A stretch of DNA of 64,000 nt from Desulfobacteraceae bacterium. GTDB lineage: Bacteria; Desulfobacterota; Desulfobacteria; Desulfobacterales; Desulfosarcinaceae. The notes beneath the pieces were generated by a model. It did not search any database. It worked only from the letters and a program-made list of their open reading frames with translations, and was not told where the DNA came from. The stretch lies in NCBI GenBank assembly GCA_013003715.1, contig JABDIN010000029.1, positions 113,884 through 177,883 on the forward strand. The letters are read 5' to 3'. Below are positions 8,341-17,416 of this stretch, piece after piece. The translations under genes and the position numbers were made by a program. Position 1 is the stretch's first letter. Every line of letters begins with the position of its first letter.

Positions 8341-9090
8341 TTAGGCGCTTGCCCAGGTTTTTTTTACCCAACTCCCTGAAAATTCAAGTAATCCCTGATA
8401 AACAGACAAGGAGATGCCGATCAGGAACAAGGCGACGATGATTCTCGACAAATCACTTTGATACAAGGCGATGCGTATGGAATAACCAATTCCGGCGTTG
8501 GCCGCCATGAACTCTGCGACAATGGTACCGGCCATGGCCAGTGTTGCACTCCCGGAAACAACGGTGGTGAGTTTATGTATGTTTTCAAACGCCCTTATTT
8601 TGATTTCCAATTGCCAGCGGATGCGACCGGTAATGCGATAAAAGTGTTCGACGTCGACCACCGGTTCGGACATAATCCCCAGGATCGACAGGAGCAACGG
8701 GAAATAGCAGATCATCGCCGCAATCAACAATCTGGACATGAATCCGTCTCCGAGCAGAATAAAAATGATAGGGGCGATGGCGACAATGGGATAAGCCTGC
8801 ACATTGTATGCGGCGACTTTGATAAAAGAACCGAACCATGTGGTTTGACGCCCCAGAACACCGACCAGTACCGCAAGACAGATGGACACCACCTGCCCGA
8901 TGATAGCCACCAACAGTGTATCCATCACATCCCCGAAATATCTTGAGAACACCTGTTGGCTGGTATTGATGAGGCTTTCGGGGCTGGGGATAACGTAATC
9001 GGAGAGGTTCAGGAGGTATTTGACAACCAGCAAAAGCGTAAGACCAAGGGTATAAATGATGAGGAATTGCAATACGCGTCTATGAAGCAT
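8341..9090 (-). CDS. ABC transporter permease (SsuC/TauC type)
   Basis: The protein has 249 residues with about six hydrophobic helices, starting with residues 7-25. The family pattern is visible in the middle and C-terminal regions: AYPIVAIAPIIFILLGDG and the EAA-like loop around residues 160-195 ending in MAGTIVAEFMAANAGIGY. The EAA loop, which contacts the ATPase, is less conserved than in canonical taurine or nitrate permeases. The start codon overlaps the end of the upstream ATPase gene by 11 bp, and the binding-protein gene follows 96 bp later, so the three form one operon. It imports an unidentified small ligand across the inner membrane. Confidence 0.88.
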   Translation of the reverse strand: MLHRRVLQFLIIYTLGLTLLLVVKYLLNLSDYVIPSPESLINTSQQVFSRYFGDVMDTLLVAIIGQVVSICLAVLVGVLGRQTTWFGSFIKVAAYNVQAYPIVAIAPIIFILLGDGFMSRLLIAAMICYFPLLLSILGIMSEPVVDVEHFYRITGRIRWQLEIKIRAFENIHKLTTVVSGSATLAMAGTIVAEFMAANAGIGYSIRIALYQSDLSRIIVALFLIGISLSVYQGLLEFSGSWVKKTWASA

Positions 9091-9772
9091 TCATTATCTC
9101 CAACATCGTTTTCTCATAAGCATTCTTATCAAGCGGATGACCGTTACTGAAATTCTGTCCCTTGATAAGGTGTGCCTGCGGCTGTTTGTTGGCATCACGG
9201 ATCACCACGATGTGTTCACAAAATTTAGAAACCTCAAGCACATTATGGGAAATATAGAAAAAACAACGATCCGGAAAAAGGTCCTTAATCGTGAGAAGAA
9301 TTTTCTCCCGGGTAATTTCATCAACATTGGCCAGGCTTTCATCCATTATCAATACCTGGAAATCCTGAACGAGGTATCGGATCAGGTTGATCCGGTTTTT
9401 CTGACCCAACGAGAGTTGGGAGAACCGTTGACTGCAAAACGACGCCAATCCGAAAGCGTTGACCATTTCATCCTTCAGATCCCTCTTTGCGGACGGCGTT
9501 ATCCGGTCCAGATGGGTACCGACGTTCGACCACCCCGGTAATCTCTCCATGTTGTAGGAATATAAAATACTCTGAATCCGCCGCTTGACAATCTCACCGT
9601 CATAATCGCTTATCGAACCGATCAGAATCCTGGCCAGGGAGGTTTTGCCGACGCCGGATGGTCCGAACAGGGCGTGAAAGCCGGGTCCGTCGATTTCAAA
9701 ACCAAAGTTCTTTAAAACATATTTTTCAGATCCCGCATACTTGAGCGTGATATGTCGACATGCTAAGAGCAT
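9080..9772 (-). CDS. ABC transporter ATP-binding protein with divergent Q-loop and signature
   Basis: The protein has 230 residues. Walker A is GPSGVGKTS (37-45) and Walker B is LIMDE (141-145), with a downstream switch histidine in YISHNVLE. The signature is LSLGQ (120-124) in place of LSGGQ, and the Q-loop region reads LYSYNMERLPGW where NitT/TauT ATPases normally have a glutamine-containing VFQ. It energises the permease encoded at 8341-9090, which overlaps its 3' end. This is the first gene of the three-gene importer operon. The substitutions suggest drift within a specialised subfamily; catalytic motifs are otherwise intact. It is certainly an ABC ATPase; the substrate is unknown. Confidence 0.9.
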   Translation of the reverse strand: MLLACRHITLKYAGSEKYVLKNFGFEIDGPGFHALFGPSGVGKTSLARILIGSISDYDGEIVKRRIQSILYSYNMERLPGWSNVGTHLDRITPSAKRDLKDEMVNAFGLASFCSQRFSQLSLGQKNRINLIRYLVQDFQVLIMDESLANVDEITREKILLTIKDLFPDRCFFYISHNVLEVSKFCEHIVVIRDANKQPQAHLIKGQNFSNGHPLDKNAYEKTMLEIMNAS

Positions 9773-9945
9773 CTGAATCCTTTACAATGAGAGTCTCCGC
9801 ATCAATAATCGGTTTTCTGGCCGGCCGTGTATCATAATAACGATCCACTTCAACCCGCCTGGGTCAGCTCCGATGACCCCATGAAGCCAACCGGGTTTTG
9901 TGACTGCGTATCTGTAGATCTGCGTATACTTAGCGTCAAAAAGAT

Positions 9946-10938
9946 TTAGTCGCCATCGATAAGGTCTCCGAGCGAGCCCAATATCGAGCCCTCACCCTTT
10001 CCACCGCCGCGTTCCGGCGAGGCCTGGAGCATCCGTCCGGCCAAGCGTGAAAACGGCAGGGACTGGAGCCAGATCTGTCCCGGCCCCTTGATTGTCGCGA
10101 AGAACAACCCTTCCCCGCCGAACAGGGCGCTTTTAATATTTCCGGCCTGCTGGATGTCAAATTGAACCGTGGGCGCTATGGCCACCACACACCCGGTATC
10201 GACATGCAGCGTCTCACCATCACTCAGCGTCCGGTTCACAATTGTTCCACCGGCGTGGATAAAAACCATCCCGTCGCCGTCGAGCCGCTGCATGATAAAA
10301 CCTTCTCCGCCAAACAGTCCGGTCAGTATCTTTTTCTGGAAATGGATACCCACGGCCACCCCTTTGGCTGCGCACAGAAAACTATCCTTCTGGCAGATCA
10401 GGCTGCCGCCGACGCTTGGCAATGGGACAGGGATGATGTTGCCGGGATATGGGGCACCAAAGGCCACATGCGCTTTGCCTTGACCCGTGTGCGTGAATAC
10501 CGTCATGAACAGGCTTTCACCGGTTAACAACCGTTTGCCGGCGCCAATAAGCTTATCCATAAATCTTCCACCGGTATCCGATCCGGAAGCATCTCCGAAA
10601 ACAGTTTCCATCTGGACCGACATATCCTTGTACATCATGGCACCGGCCTCGGCCACTACACTCTCACCGGGATCAAGCTCAACTTCGACAAACTGCATTT
10701 CCGCACCCATAATTTTAAAGTCAATCTCATCCGAGGTGGTCCTCCCGGTCATGGGTGGCGGAGCCTTTGAACCGGCAGATGATGAATTGAGTTCCTCTAT
10801 TTGTGAGATCGGCATCCAATCGGTGAACCCGTCGCGCCATGCGAATCCGGCTGAATTCTGCCGGGCGTGGGCAATGGCCTGGCTTCGATCAAACGGACCG
10901 ACTTGTTTTCCCTCAAAGCTCAAATACCATTGAGACAT
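9946..10938 (-). CDS. GYF_2-AIM24 (TIGR00266) family protein
   Basis: The protein has 330 residues behind an AAGGAGGA ribosome-binding site. Residues 1-50 (MSQWYLSFEGKQVGPF...WRDGFTDWMPISQI) form a GYF_2-type domain, a small module that binds proline-rich peptides. From about residue 70 the AIM24/TIGR00266 domain follows: glycine-rich beta repeats such as VVAEAGAMMYKD, FFATIKGPGQIWLQSLPFSRLA. The C-terminus is glycine-rich. AIM24-like proteins are beta-rich and often encoded with stress proteins, but their biochemical role is not established. The TerB-like gene lies 92 bp upstream on the same strand, suggesting a two-gene operon; its proline-rich linker would be a natural GYF ligand (inference). 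Confidence 0.85.
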   Translation of the reverse strand: MSQWYLSFEGKQVGPFDRSQAIAHARQNSAGFAWRDGFTDWMPISQIEELNSSSAGSKAPPPMTGRTTSDEIDFKIMGAEMQFVEVELDPGESVVAEAGAMMYKDMSVQMETVFGDASGSDTGGRFMDKLIGAGKRLLTGESLFMTVFTHTGQGKAHVAFGAPYPGNIIPVPLPSVGGSLICQKDSFLCAAKGVAVGIHFQKKILTGLFGGEGFIMQRLDGDGMVFIHAGGTIVNRTLSDGETLHVDTGCVVAIAPTVQFDIQQAGNIKSALFGGEGLFFATIKGPGQIWLQSLPFSRLAGRMLQASPERGGGKGEGSILGSLGDLIDGD

Positions 10939-11030
10939 AAAAATCCTCCTTACCTTTCATATCGGTTTTCATTTGAATACATATTTTCTGTTAATATGCC
11001 GAGATTCGCCGGCTTGTATCCGCCGATCCG

Positions 11031-11711
11031 TTATAATGGTGCAATCCCGAGTTCAAGATGAATGGCATGGACGGTTTCATCGTCCATGCCAATCCTTTGG
11101 GTCAACGCCTTAAGATACTCCCGCTCCGCATCGGTATCCACATCCATGGCCATCACTGAAACCGCATACACCTGTTTTGCAAGGTCAGGGGAGGTCACCT
11201 GCGCTGCGATGGTTTCAAGATCAGCGGGTTGCAACAATTCATGAACGATAAATTGATGCTCTTCTTCACTGAGATCGGTTGCCTTTAATTTCCCCAGGAT
11301 ACGCTGGCGCTCGTCCCCATCGATTACACCGTCGGCGTTGGCGGCCGCGATCATCGCCCGTATCAATAGAACGGCGCCGGCTTGCGCCGGCTTGTCGGTA
11401 TCCACCGTTTCCGGTGAAACCGGGGGGGGTGGCGGTGCCGCTGCACTGCCGGGCGGTGGTGGTGGAGCACTCGCAGCAGATCCTGATACCGACCCGGTGC
11501 CGGGGGGCGGTGAAGGAGGCGCACCGCCCCCTGTATGAGAAGGCGAAGCGGTCCGGGGTTGATTCATAAAATGCTCGACGGCTTCCATGGCCACGCCCAC
11601 AAGTCCAAGGGCCACACCACCTTTCGCAATACCACCTAGTCCGCCGATACCACCTCGGCGGCGCATACCGCCCCGGATCAGTCCCCCCAATAATTTTTCA
11701 GGGTTAAACAT
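11031..11711 (-). CDS. TerB-like / DUF533 protein with proline-rich linker
   Basis: The protein has 226 residues. It starts with a glycine-rich membrane-proximal-looking segment (residues ~8-45), followed by a long proline/alanine/serine-rich linker (residues ~55-100, with PPSPPP and PPPPPGSAAAPPPPP runs). The C-terminal ~120 residues (LLIRAMIAAANADGVIDGDERQRIL, LEEHQF-like segment, YAVSVMAMDVDTDAEREYLKAL) are an all-helical TerB domain with the acidic DGxID/DxDTDxE motifs of this family. TerB domains are linked to tellurite and stress responses and may bind metal. It is adjacent to and probably cotranscribed with the GYF-AIM24 gene. Confidence 0.85.
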   Translation of the reverse strand: MFNPEKLLGGLIRGGMRRRGGIGGLGGIAKGGVALGLVGVAMEAVEHFMNQPRTASPSHTGGGAPPSPPPGTGSVSGSAASAPPPPPGSAAAPPPPPVSPETVDTDKPAQAGAVLLIRAMIAAANADGVIDGDERQRILGKLKATDLSEEEHQFIVHELLQPADLETIAAQVTSPDLAKQVYAVSVMAMDVDTDAEREYLKALTQRIGMDDETVHAIHLELGIAPL

Positions 11712-11951
11712 CGCAAAACCTCCTGTATTTTTAGTATAAACCTGATTGTCTGAATTGTCATTTCCACATCCACAATCGAAATTTTAGCCCCATCAGGGAA
11801 TTCCTACCGGGCATTTCAACTTCCTGTTATCGTAGCAAAGTATCGTGTCTATTGAAATAATTTTCATCGTAAATTTACGGATCTCCCGCGCATGCCGTTC
11901 ATCGTCGATTTCTTCTATTTTTACGAGCGGGGGATATGGTATACATACTTC

Positions 11952-12659
11952 ATGGACTATTCATTCTCCCCCATCGGCAAAGTTCATTCGTGCTTTTCTG
12001 AGAAATTCGGGATACCCCGGCAGGCAGGTCTGGTCGCTGAAGCAAGCGCTTGCATTGAATTACTGCCGCCGTATGACAATTCCGATTGTGTCCGAGAACT
12101 GTCAGCCTTTACGCACATCTGGGTCGTGTTTGTGTTTCATGAGCATATAAACGGCGGATGGCGGCCGACGGTCCGACCGCCCCGCCTGGGGGGGAATAAG
12201 CGCATCGGCGTATTCGCCGCCAGAAGCCCCTTCAGACCAAACCCCATTGGGTTGTCCGCCGTGAAACTCGACCGCATCACGTTTGAAAAAAACCAGGCGC
12301 TGTTACACATCAGCGGTGTCGATATGCTCGACGGCACACCGGTACTGGATATCAAGCCTTATGTACCCTATGCGGATTGTCTGCCATCCGCCCGGGGCGG
12401 ATTCGCCAAAGCCGGACCTGACAAGCCGTTTCAAGTCGATTTTTCACCAAATGCCCGGTCCGGCTTGAAAAAAATTGAACAAAACAGACACCCCCGGCTC
12501 GGCCGCCTCATCCGCCAGTTGCTGCGGTCAGACCCGCGTCCGGCTTATTATAAAACAAAACCAAAAAAAAATGAGTTCGGTACCCGATTGTTTGATGTGG
12601 AAGTGAAATGGCGGGTGGAGGGTAAAAATATAATCGTTACCGCTGTGGAACAGGGGTAA
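11952..12659 (+). CDS. trmO: tRNA (t6A37) N6-methyltransferase TrmO/TsaA
   Basis: From the ATG at 11952 the protein has 235 residues. The start was moved inward because the family begins at FSPIGKVHSCF; the upstream 20 residues are atypical. Motifs seen are the PRQAGL segment, the FTHIWVVFVFHEH strand, and the SAM-binding stretch IGVFAARSPFRPNPIGLS, followed by GVDMLDGTPVLDIKPYVPY. The C-terminal ~70 residues complete the small domain. TrmO methylates N6 of threonylcarbamoyladenosine at position 37 of tRNA-Thr with a GGU anticodon, using S-adenosylmethionine in the cytoplasm. It is convergent with cheD 30 bp downstream and has no operon partner. Confidence 0.92.
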   Translation: MDYSFSPIGKVHSCFSEKFGIPRQAGLVAEASACIELLPPYDNSDCVRELSAFTHIWVVFVFHEHINGGWRPTVRPPRLGGNKRIGVFAARSPFRPNPIGLSAVKLDRITFEKNQALLHISGVDMLDGTPVLDIKPYVPYADCLPSARGGFAKAGPDKPFQVDFSPNARSGLKKIEQNRHPRLGRLIRQLLRSDPRPAYYKTKPKKNEFGTRLFDVEVKWRVEGKNIIVTAVEQG

Positions 12660-12689
12660 ATGGATATCTAATGGTGTCCGGCGGATTTA

Positions 12690-13175
12690 TCATATTTTCT
12701 CGATACCATCACCGGCAATGGAAATTGTGGCAATACCGGTTTTTATCTCGAGCTCCAGGGTGCGGTTAAAGCTGCCGCCGATGCTTTGATGAGTCGGCAC
12801 AAGCTCCAGCGAGGCAAGTATTCGGCTGATGGAATCGCAATTTCGGGTACCGAGATCGCAATCCCCTTTCTGTCCCAGTATCTGGCCGCCGCCGGCGATC
12901 ACGATTTTAAGTTGTTCCATGCTGAATCCAAAATCTTCAACTGCTTTGAAAAATGCCGGCAGCCCGGTATCGGCAAACATGAACGTCTGCTCCCGGATCT
13001 GCGAAACCTCTATTTCCGAAGAAACCGGCAGCATGCAGATGATCAAGCCGCCGGCGTGGATCTGCGGATCATATGCTGATACAGCGACGCAGGAACCCAG
13101 AGACGGCGCAATTAAGATCTCGTCCTCATCGTTGCTTATTTTCATGTCCGCAACATCTATGGTTATTCTCTTCAT
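12690..13175 (-). CDS. cheD: CheD-type chemoreceptor glutamine deamidase
   Basis: From the ATG at 13175 the protein has 161 residues. The start was chosen to match the family N-terminus; longer starts run into the upstream kinase gene. The catalytic cysteine lies in SLGSCVAVSAYD and the partner histidine in QIHAGGLI, as in Thermotoga CheD. Later, the AGGGQILG turn and the GGSFNRTLELEIKTGIATI C-terminus match. CheD deamidates glutamines in chemoreceptors and binds CheC. It follows the REC-GAF histidine kinase by 13 bp, so the two are likely cotranscribed. No other che gene is in the window, so it is an orphan and may act in a non-chemotaxis sensory pathway. Confidence 0.9.
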   Translation of the reverse strand: MKRITIDVADMKISNDEDEILIAPSLGSCVAVSAYDPQIHAGGLIICMLPVSSEIEVSQIREQTFMFADTGLPAFFKAVEDFGFSMEQLKIVIAGGGQILGQKGDCDLGTRNCDSISRILASLELVPTHQSIGGSFNRTLELEIKTGIATISIAGDGIEKI

Positions 13176-13188
13176 AAAGACCACCACA

Positions 13189-14940
13189 TTACACATACTC
13201 GGGAATGGTGAATTTGAAGGTGGAGCCTGACCCCACCTCACTTTCAACCTTTATTTGACCACCGTTTTTTTCCACCATCTCCCGGCACAAGATCAATCCC
13301 AAGCCGGTTCCCTGTTCGTTTGCCGTGCCGAGGGTGGTATGATGGACATCCAGTTTGAATAGATATCCCATCTCCTTGACCCCGATACCGACGCCGGTAT
13401 CCTCCACACAGACCTCCACCAATCGGCCCTTAGGTGAATGAACGGGCCGGGCATCCCCGTTTTGACGGGGCCGTAGAACCGCCGAAATGGTAACCCTGCC
13501 CTTCATGGGTGTGAATTTAATGGCATTGCCCACAAGATTTCTTATCACGAGATCTATCATGTTGCGATCCGCATGAACATATACGGACTCATCGGTGAGA
13601 TCCTCGAGCTGTATCTCTTTTTTCGCGGCATTTTCGGCAAACAATTTATAGGTGTTCCCAACGATGGATTGCAGATTGGCACGATCGGGCAGAAATTTCA
13701 TATGCCCCCGTTGAATTCTTGACCATGTCAATAAATTATCCAGCAGATTCAAGGTGGATTTGGCCGCATCGAATATCACCTGTGCCTTTTTCCGGATTTT
13801 GTCCTTGTTCTGACGGTCCAGGTTCATCAACAGGACCTCGGCCGTTGTCATGAGCACACTGAACGGGTTCCTTAAATCATGGGAAAATATGGAGAAAAAC
13901 TTGTCTTTGCTGGCGTTCAGTTCGGTAAGTGAGTTGGCTTTGTCCTCAAGCATTTCCCGAAGATTTTTTTCAAGCTCGTATAACCGCGCATTCTGAATGG
14001 CGATACTGATCTGATCGGCAATGGTCTGCAGGAGCTTTCGGTCATCGGTTGTAAATCTGTCCTTTTCATGGATAATCATATCCAGTGCCCCGATAATCTC
14101 ACCACCGACAACCAGTGGAACAACAAATTCCGAATGCGATATTGAAAACGGATTCATGGAATAATAGTACGCATCAGTGGAAATATCTGTCGCCAGGTAG
14201 GGTTCCTTTGTTTGGGCAATACGTTTGATAATGCTTCGGGGAGCGGTTTTTCCGATGGGTACCTTGGCCCCGATCAATTCGCTTCCTTCGGATCCGGAAG
14301 CCGCCTTCAGAATCATGGTGGCATCATCGGACAACAGCCAAATACCCACAAAGAAAAATCCGAATCGGGATTGTATGAGGGTCACGATTTCCGTCAGCAA
14401 CCGGTTCAGGTCCAGAATCGACGTTATCTGGCGCCCGACTTCGCTACTGATCTCAAGAAGGTTGGCCCGGGATGACAGAGCCTGGGTCAATGCTTCCAAT
14501 TGTTTGTTTTGCTCCTGCAGATTCTGAGTAAGTTTAGCTATCCGCAGGTGTGCATGGACTCTTGCCACCACCTCTTCATGCTGAAACGGTTTGGTGATGT
14601 AGTCAACCGCACCGGCACGAAAACCTTTTACCTTATCCTCGGTATCCGCCAGCGACGTCATGAAGATGACGGGTATCTCTTTCGTTGCATCGTTTGATTT
14701 GAACTGCCGGCAGACCTCAAATCCATCCAATCCCGGCATCAGGATATCCAGAAGGATCAAATCCGGCCCATGGGAAGCGGCAAGTTCAAGGGCGGTTTCA
14801 CCATCGCACGCTTCCACCAGACGGAAACCCGAATCCTTGAAATAGTTCACAATTATGGATAAGTTGGTGGGGTTATCATCAACGATTAAAATGACAGGCG
14901 CTTTGTTATCGGTAATATGTCGATCACAACTGCTGTCCAT
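13189..14940 (-). CDS. Hybrid response regulator-GAF-histidine kinase
   Basis: The protein has 583 residues and no membrane segment. Residues ~15-130 form a receiver domain (phospho-acceptor Asp65 in LILLDILMPG, conserved lysine in VDYITKPF). A coiled coil leads to a GAF domain (~175-325). A HisKA segment follows with the phospho-histidine in FSHDLRNPF, then a HATPase domain (N box NLVGNAIKFTP, G1 DTGVGIG, G2 GTGLGL). The receiver-first order suggests that it is controlled by an upstream kinase and passes the signal on. It is followed 13 bp later by cheD. The sensed ligand of the GAF domain is unknown. Confidence 0.93.
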   Translation of the reverse strand: MDSSCDRHITDNKAPVILIVDDNPTNLSIIVNYFKDSGFRLVEACDGETALELAASHGPDLILLDILMPGLDGFEVCRQFKSNDATKEIPVIFMTSLADTEDKVKGFRAGAVDYITKPFQHEEVVARVHAHLRIAKLTQNLQEQNKQLEALTQALSSRANLLEISSEVGRQITSILDLNRLLTEIVTLIQSRFGFFFVGIWLLSDDATMILKAASGSEGSELIGAKVPIGKTAPRSIIKRIAQTKEPYLATDISTDAYYYSMNPFSISHSEFVVPLVVGGEIIGALDMIIHEKDRFTTDDRKLLQTIADQISIAIQNARLYELEKNLREMLEDKANSLTELNASKDKFFSIFSHDLRNPFSVLMTTAEVLLMNLDRQNKDKIRKKAQVIFDAAKSTLNLLDNLLTWSRIQRGHMKFLPDRANLQSIVGNTYKLFAENAAKKEIQLEDLTDESVYVHADRNMIDLVIRNLVGNAIKFTPMKGRVTISAVLRPRQNGDARPVHSPKGRLVEVCVEDTGVGIGVKEMGYLFKLDVHHTTLGTANEQGTGLGLILCREMVEKNGGQIKVESEVGSGSTFKFTIPEYV

Positions 14941-15087
14941 TAAACCTCCAGACCATCCATCTTTGCCGTGATAACATCACGCCCCATCTTGAAAAGAGTT
15001 AGAAACCGAATCATCAGTATGGACCATTATCGCTATAATATCAAATCATTATTAACCATATATCACGGTTGGGCAGCACAGCACAAC

Positions 15088-16884
15088 TCAACCGGGCGCT
15101 GTTATAACCACCCGAAAGCCGATATAATTGGCGCAATCGGTTTGCAGCCCCTTTCCGCGATGGGTTGTCCGGCAGCCGGAGGACTGGCTGAACCAGCAGC
15201 CGCCCCGCCTCACCTTCAATGCCTCATTGTCTATCATCGTCGGATTTTTCAATCCGTGCAATTGATAAGCCTCCTGATGATAAGCGTCGGAACACCATTC
15301 CCAGACATTGCCGCTCATATCGTGGATACCAAGATCATTCGGTTTTTTCCCTCCGACGGCACAGGTCGACTCCCGCGTATTATGGAAATACCACCCATAC
15401 ATATCTATATCGGCGCCGCCGGCATAAATATGAGGTTTTCCGCGGCTTCTGGCCGCATATTCCCATTGCGCTTCAGTGGGCAGCTGAAACCGGCGGTCAC
15501 CCGGAGATGCCTTGGAAAGCATTTCCACAAAAGAAAGCGCATCCACCCAGGATACCTGTTCGACGGGGCGATTCTGATCCGCCTTAAAACAGGACGGATC
15601 GGTGTTCATGACCGAAGACCATTGCCCCTGTGTGACCGGATGTTTCCCTATCCAGAACCCGGAAAGGATTACTTTATGCGCCGGATATTCGTTGTCATAT
15701 CCCTCTCCGCACCATTCCCCGCAACCCATATGAAAAACGCCGCCCTGCACCCAGACGAACACCATGCCGGTCAAGGGTTCGATCCATGGCGCCGGTGCTG
15801 TTCCGCCCACTGGCCGTTGAAAACCATCCGGAAAGGGGGGTGATCGGCGGGACTGATTGCTATCCAGGTCAGCGTCTTGGTTCTTCTGAATTTCGACAGT
15901 ACCATCGGCGCTTGTCCTGTCACCGGCACCGGCCTGCAACGCATTCAGGATCTGCATAAAATCCATCGGACGATTCGCAACATTATTGTCCAGGCACTGC
16001 CGGATAAGACGGATGACCATGGCCGGCGTATCCCTGCGGCTGAAATCCGCGCCGGATTCTTTCAGGGTGTTTAATCTCTCGAGAAAGCCTATGGATTCGT
16101 AGGGCAACCGTCCCTCGAATATAAAGAAAGAGACGAGTCCGAATGAAAAAATAGCGGATGCCAATGAAGGTTTGCTGCCGCCCAGCACAATTTCCGGCGC
16201 ACTCCAATTCGGCGTAAACTGGGCCAGTCCGGCGGTTGAAATACTATTGATTCGCTTGACCCCGCCAAGATCGCCGATCAGCAGATGCTTGGTGGTATCA
16301 ATAAGCAAATTGGCCGGTTTTAAATCCGTAATGAGATAGGAATCAATCTCGTTGGCGAAAAGCCGGTCAAGCACTTTGGCCAGATCGGTTATCAATGAAA
16401 CGGCAGCGTCCGGACGAAGGGGAAACCGATTCAACACATGATCGGCAAGGTTCTCGGGGTAGTATGCCATCAGTACGACCAGATACCCCTTGGCATTCTG
16501 ATCCGTGATGGTTTTATTCACGAGATGAAAATCATAAATTTCCAGGACCCCCTGCCCTTTTATGGTCTCATAATATTCCCGAATCGCATAAAAATCAGCA
16601 GATATTTTTTCATCCAGATCTGTAGTGGAGTTGAATGACAAAGATCGTTCCACAATCAAGGGAACGACCTTCACTGCGCGCGTCTTTAAAGAATCTTTTA
16701 TTCGATAAACCTTCCCATAGATACCTTCACCAATTTTGGCCTCCACATCATACGTCGGCAGGCACTTTTTAATAATCTGTTCCAATGCAGGTAACCTCGA
16801 CGGGGAAAAAGTGATGCGTCTTCGTTCGAAACGAACACAAAGGGCATCGTGGCATGCTGATGCATCACAACATGCGATTTTCAA
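15088..16884 (-). CDS. Ser/Thr protein kinase fused to FGE/SUMF1-like domain
   Basis: The protein has 598 residues, probably from the TTG at 16884, which has AGGAG about 10 nt upstream. Residues ~45-330 are a eukaryotic-like kinase: glycine loop GEGIYGKVY (52-60), Lys72, catalytic loop ITDLKPAN (185-192) instead of HRDLKPxN, and DLG (205-207) instead of DFG, then SAPE (228-231). A linker is followed by an FGE/SUMF1-like domain (~375-595: MVFVWVQGGVFHMG, WIGKHPVTQGQW, LPTEAQWEYAAR, DMSGNVWEW). The key Lys/Asp residues remain, so activity is possible. No membrane helix. Its upstream neighbours are a small hypothetical and an HDOD gene. The target is unknown. Confidence 0.9.
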   Translation of the reverse strand: MKIACCDASACHDALCVRFERRRITFSPSRLPALEQIIKKCLPTYDVEAKIGEGIYGKVYRIKDSLKTRAVKVVPLIVERSLSFNSTTDLDEKISADFYAIREYYETIKGQGVLEIYDFHLVNKTITDQNAKGYLVVLMAYYPENLADHVLNRFPLRPDAAVSLITDLAKVLDRLFANEIDSYLITDLKPANLLIDTTKHLLIGDLGGVKRINSISTAGLAQFTPNWSAPEIVLGGSKPSLASAIFSFGLVSFFIFEGRLPYESIGFLERLNTLKESGADFSRRDTPAMVIRLIRQCLDNNVANRPMDFMQILNALQAGAGDRTSADGTVEIQKNQDADLDSNQSRRSPPFPDGFQRPVGGTAPAPWIEPLTGMVFVWVQGGVFHMGCGEWCGEGYDNEYPAHKVILSGFWIGKHPVTQGQWSSVMNTDPSCFKADQNRPVEQVSWVDALSFVEMLSKASPGDRRFQLPTEAQWEYAARSRGKPHIYAGGADIDMYGWYFHNTRESTCAVGGKKPNDLGIHDMSGNVWEWCSDAYHQEAYQLHGLKNPTMIDNEALKVRRGGCWFSQSSGCRTTHRGKGLQTDCANYIGFRVVITAPG

Positions 16885-17134
16885 ACAGGCAAAGACTCCT
16901 TAGCATGTATCCATGAAAAAAGCGATAAATAGCCGATACGCTTTATCATTAGATCGGACAACCGATACCGGTCGTCGAATCGAAAAGGCATGGAATGACG
17001 CAGAATGGCAAAGGAAGGAAACAGGTGGGACAGCACCCATATCCTGAAAGAGGCTGTCCGGTGGCATGTATATTAAAAACCATAAGTATCGGGCCGGCCA
17101 CGCACGAGGGGAAAATCGTGGTGCGGGCTGATAC

Positions 17135-17416
17135 TTAAGATGTGCACATAGGACCGCTTTTATAAGATTCCTGGGAACAGAGAAATTTCTTATATTGAAC
17201 CAGACCATCAAGGCATTTATTGGTGGCGCGTTTCACTTCGATATTGATCTCTCTTTTGCGCTGCCCACGCTTGCGTGGACTGATTTTGATCGCACCTATG
17301 TTTGTTCCCACTTTTTTTTCAAATTCGTCTATCACCGAATTTAAAATATCATTAAGCACAACTTCGGTCATTGCGCGGACCATCTTTGTGTTGCATGAAT
17401 TGTCTTTTTCTAGCAT
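17135..17416 (-). CDS. Small hypothetical protein, basic middle
   Basis: The protein has 93 residues. A GGAGGTG ribosome-binding site precedes the ATG at 17416. Residues 17-40 look like a helix (VLNDILNSVIDEFEKKVG). A basic, arginine/lysine-rich middle (SPRKRGQRKREINIEVKRA) follows, then a C-terminal tail with cysteines (CLDGLVQYKKFLCSQ). No family was recognised. It stands alone between the kinase-FGE gene and a 325-bp gap before the HDOD gene. The basic patch could bind nucleic acid or an acidic partner, but that is only inference. Coding potential is supported mainly by the ribosome-binding site. Confidence 0.55.
   Translation of the reverse strand: MLEKDNSCNTKMVRAMTEVVLNDILNSVIDEFEKKVGTNIGAIKISPRKRGQRKREINIEVKRATNKCLDGLVQYKKFLCSQESYKSGPMCTS

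Noticed and set aside
9773..9945. TPP riboswitch before the THI5-like importer
   Set aside because: The conserved riboswitch core motifs (for example CTGAGA) were not found in this interval.
10162..10933. Long open frames on the plus strand over the AIM24 gene
   Set aside because: They are antisense to a well-supported minus-strand gene, lack ribosome-binding sites and show no family features.
15088..15843. Plus-strand open frames over the FGE domain of the kinase fusion
   Set aside because: Antisense to well-conserved domain motifs; no independent support.
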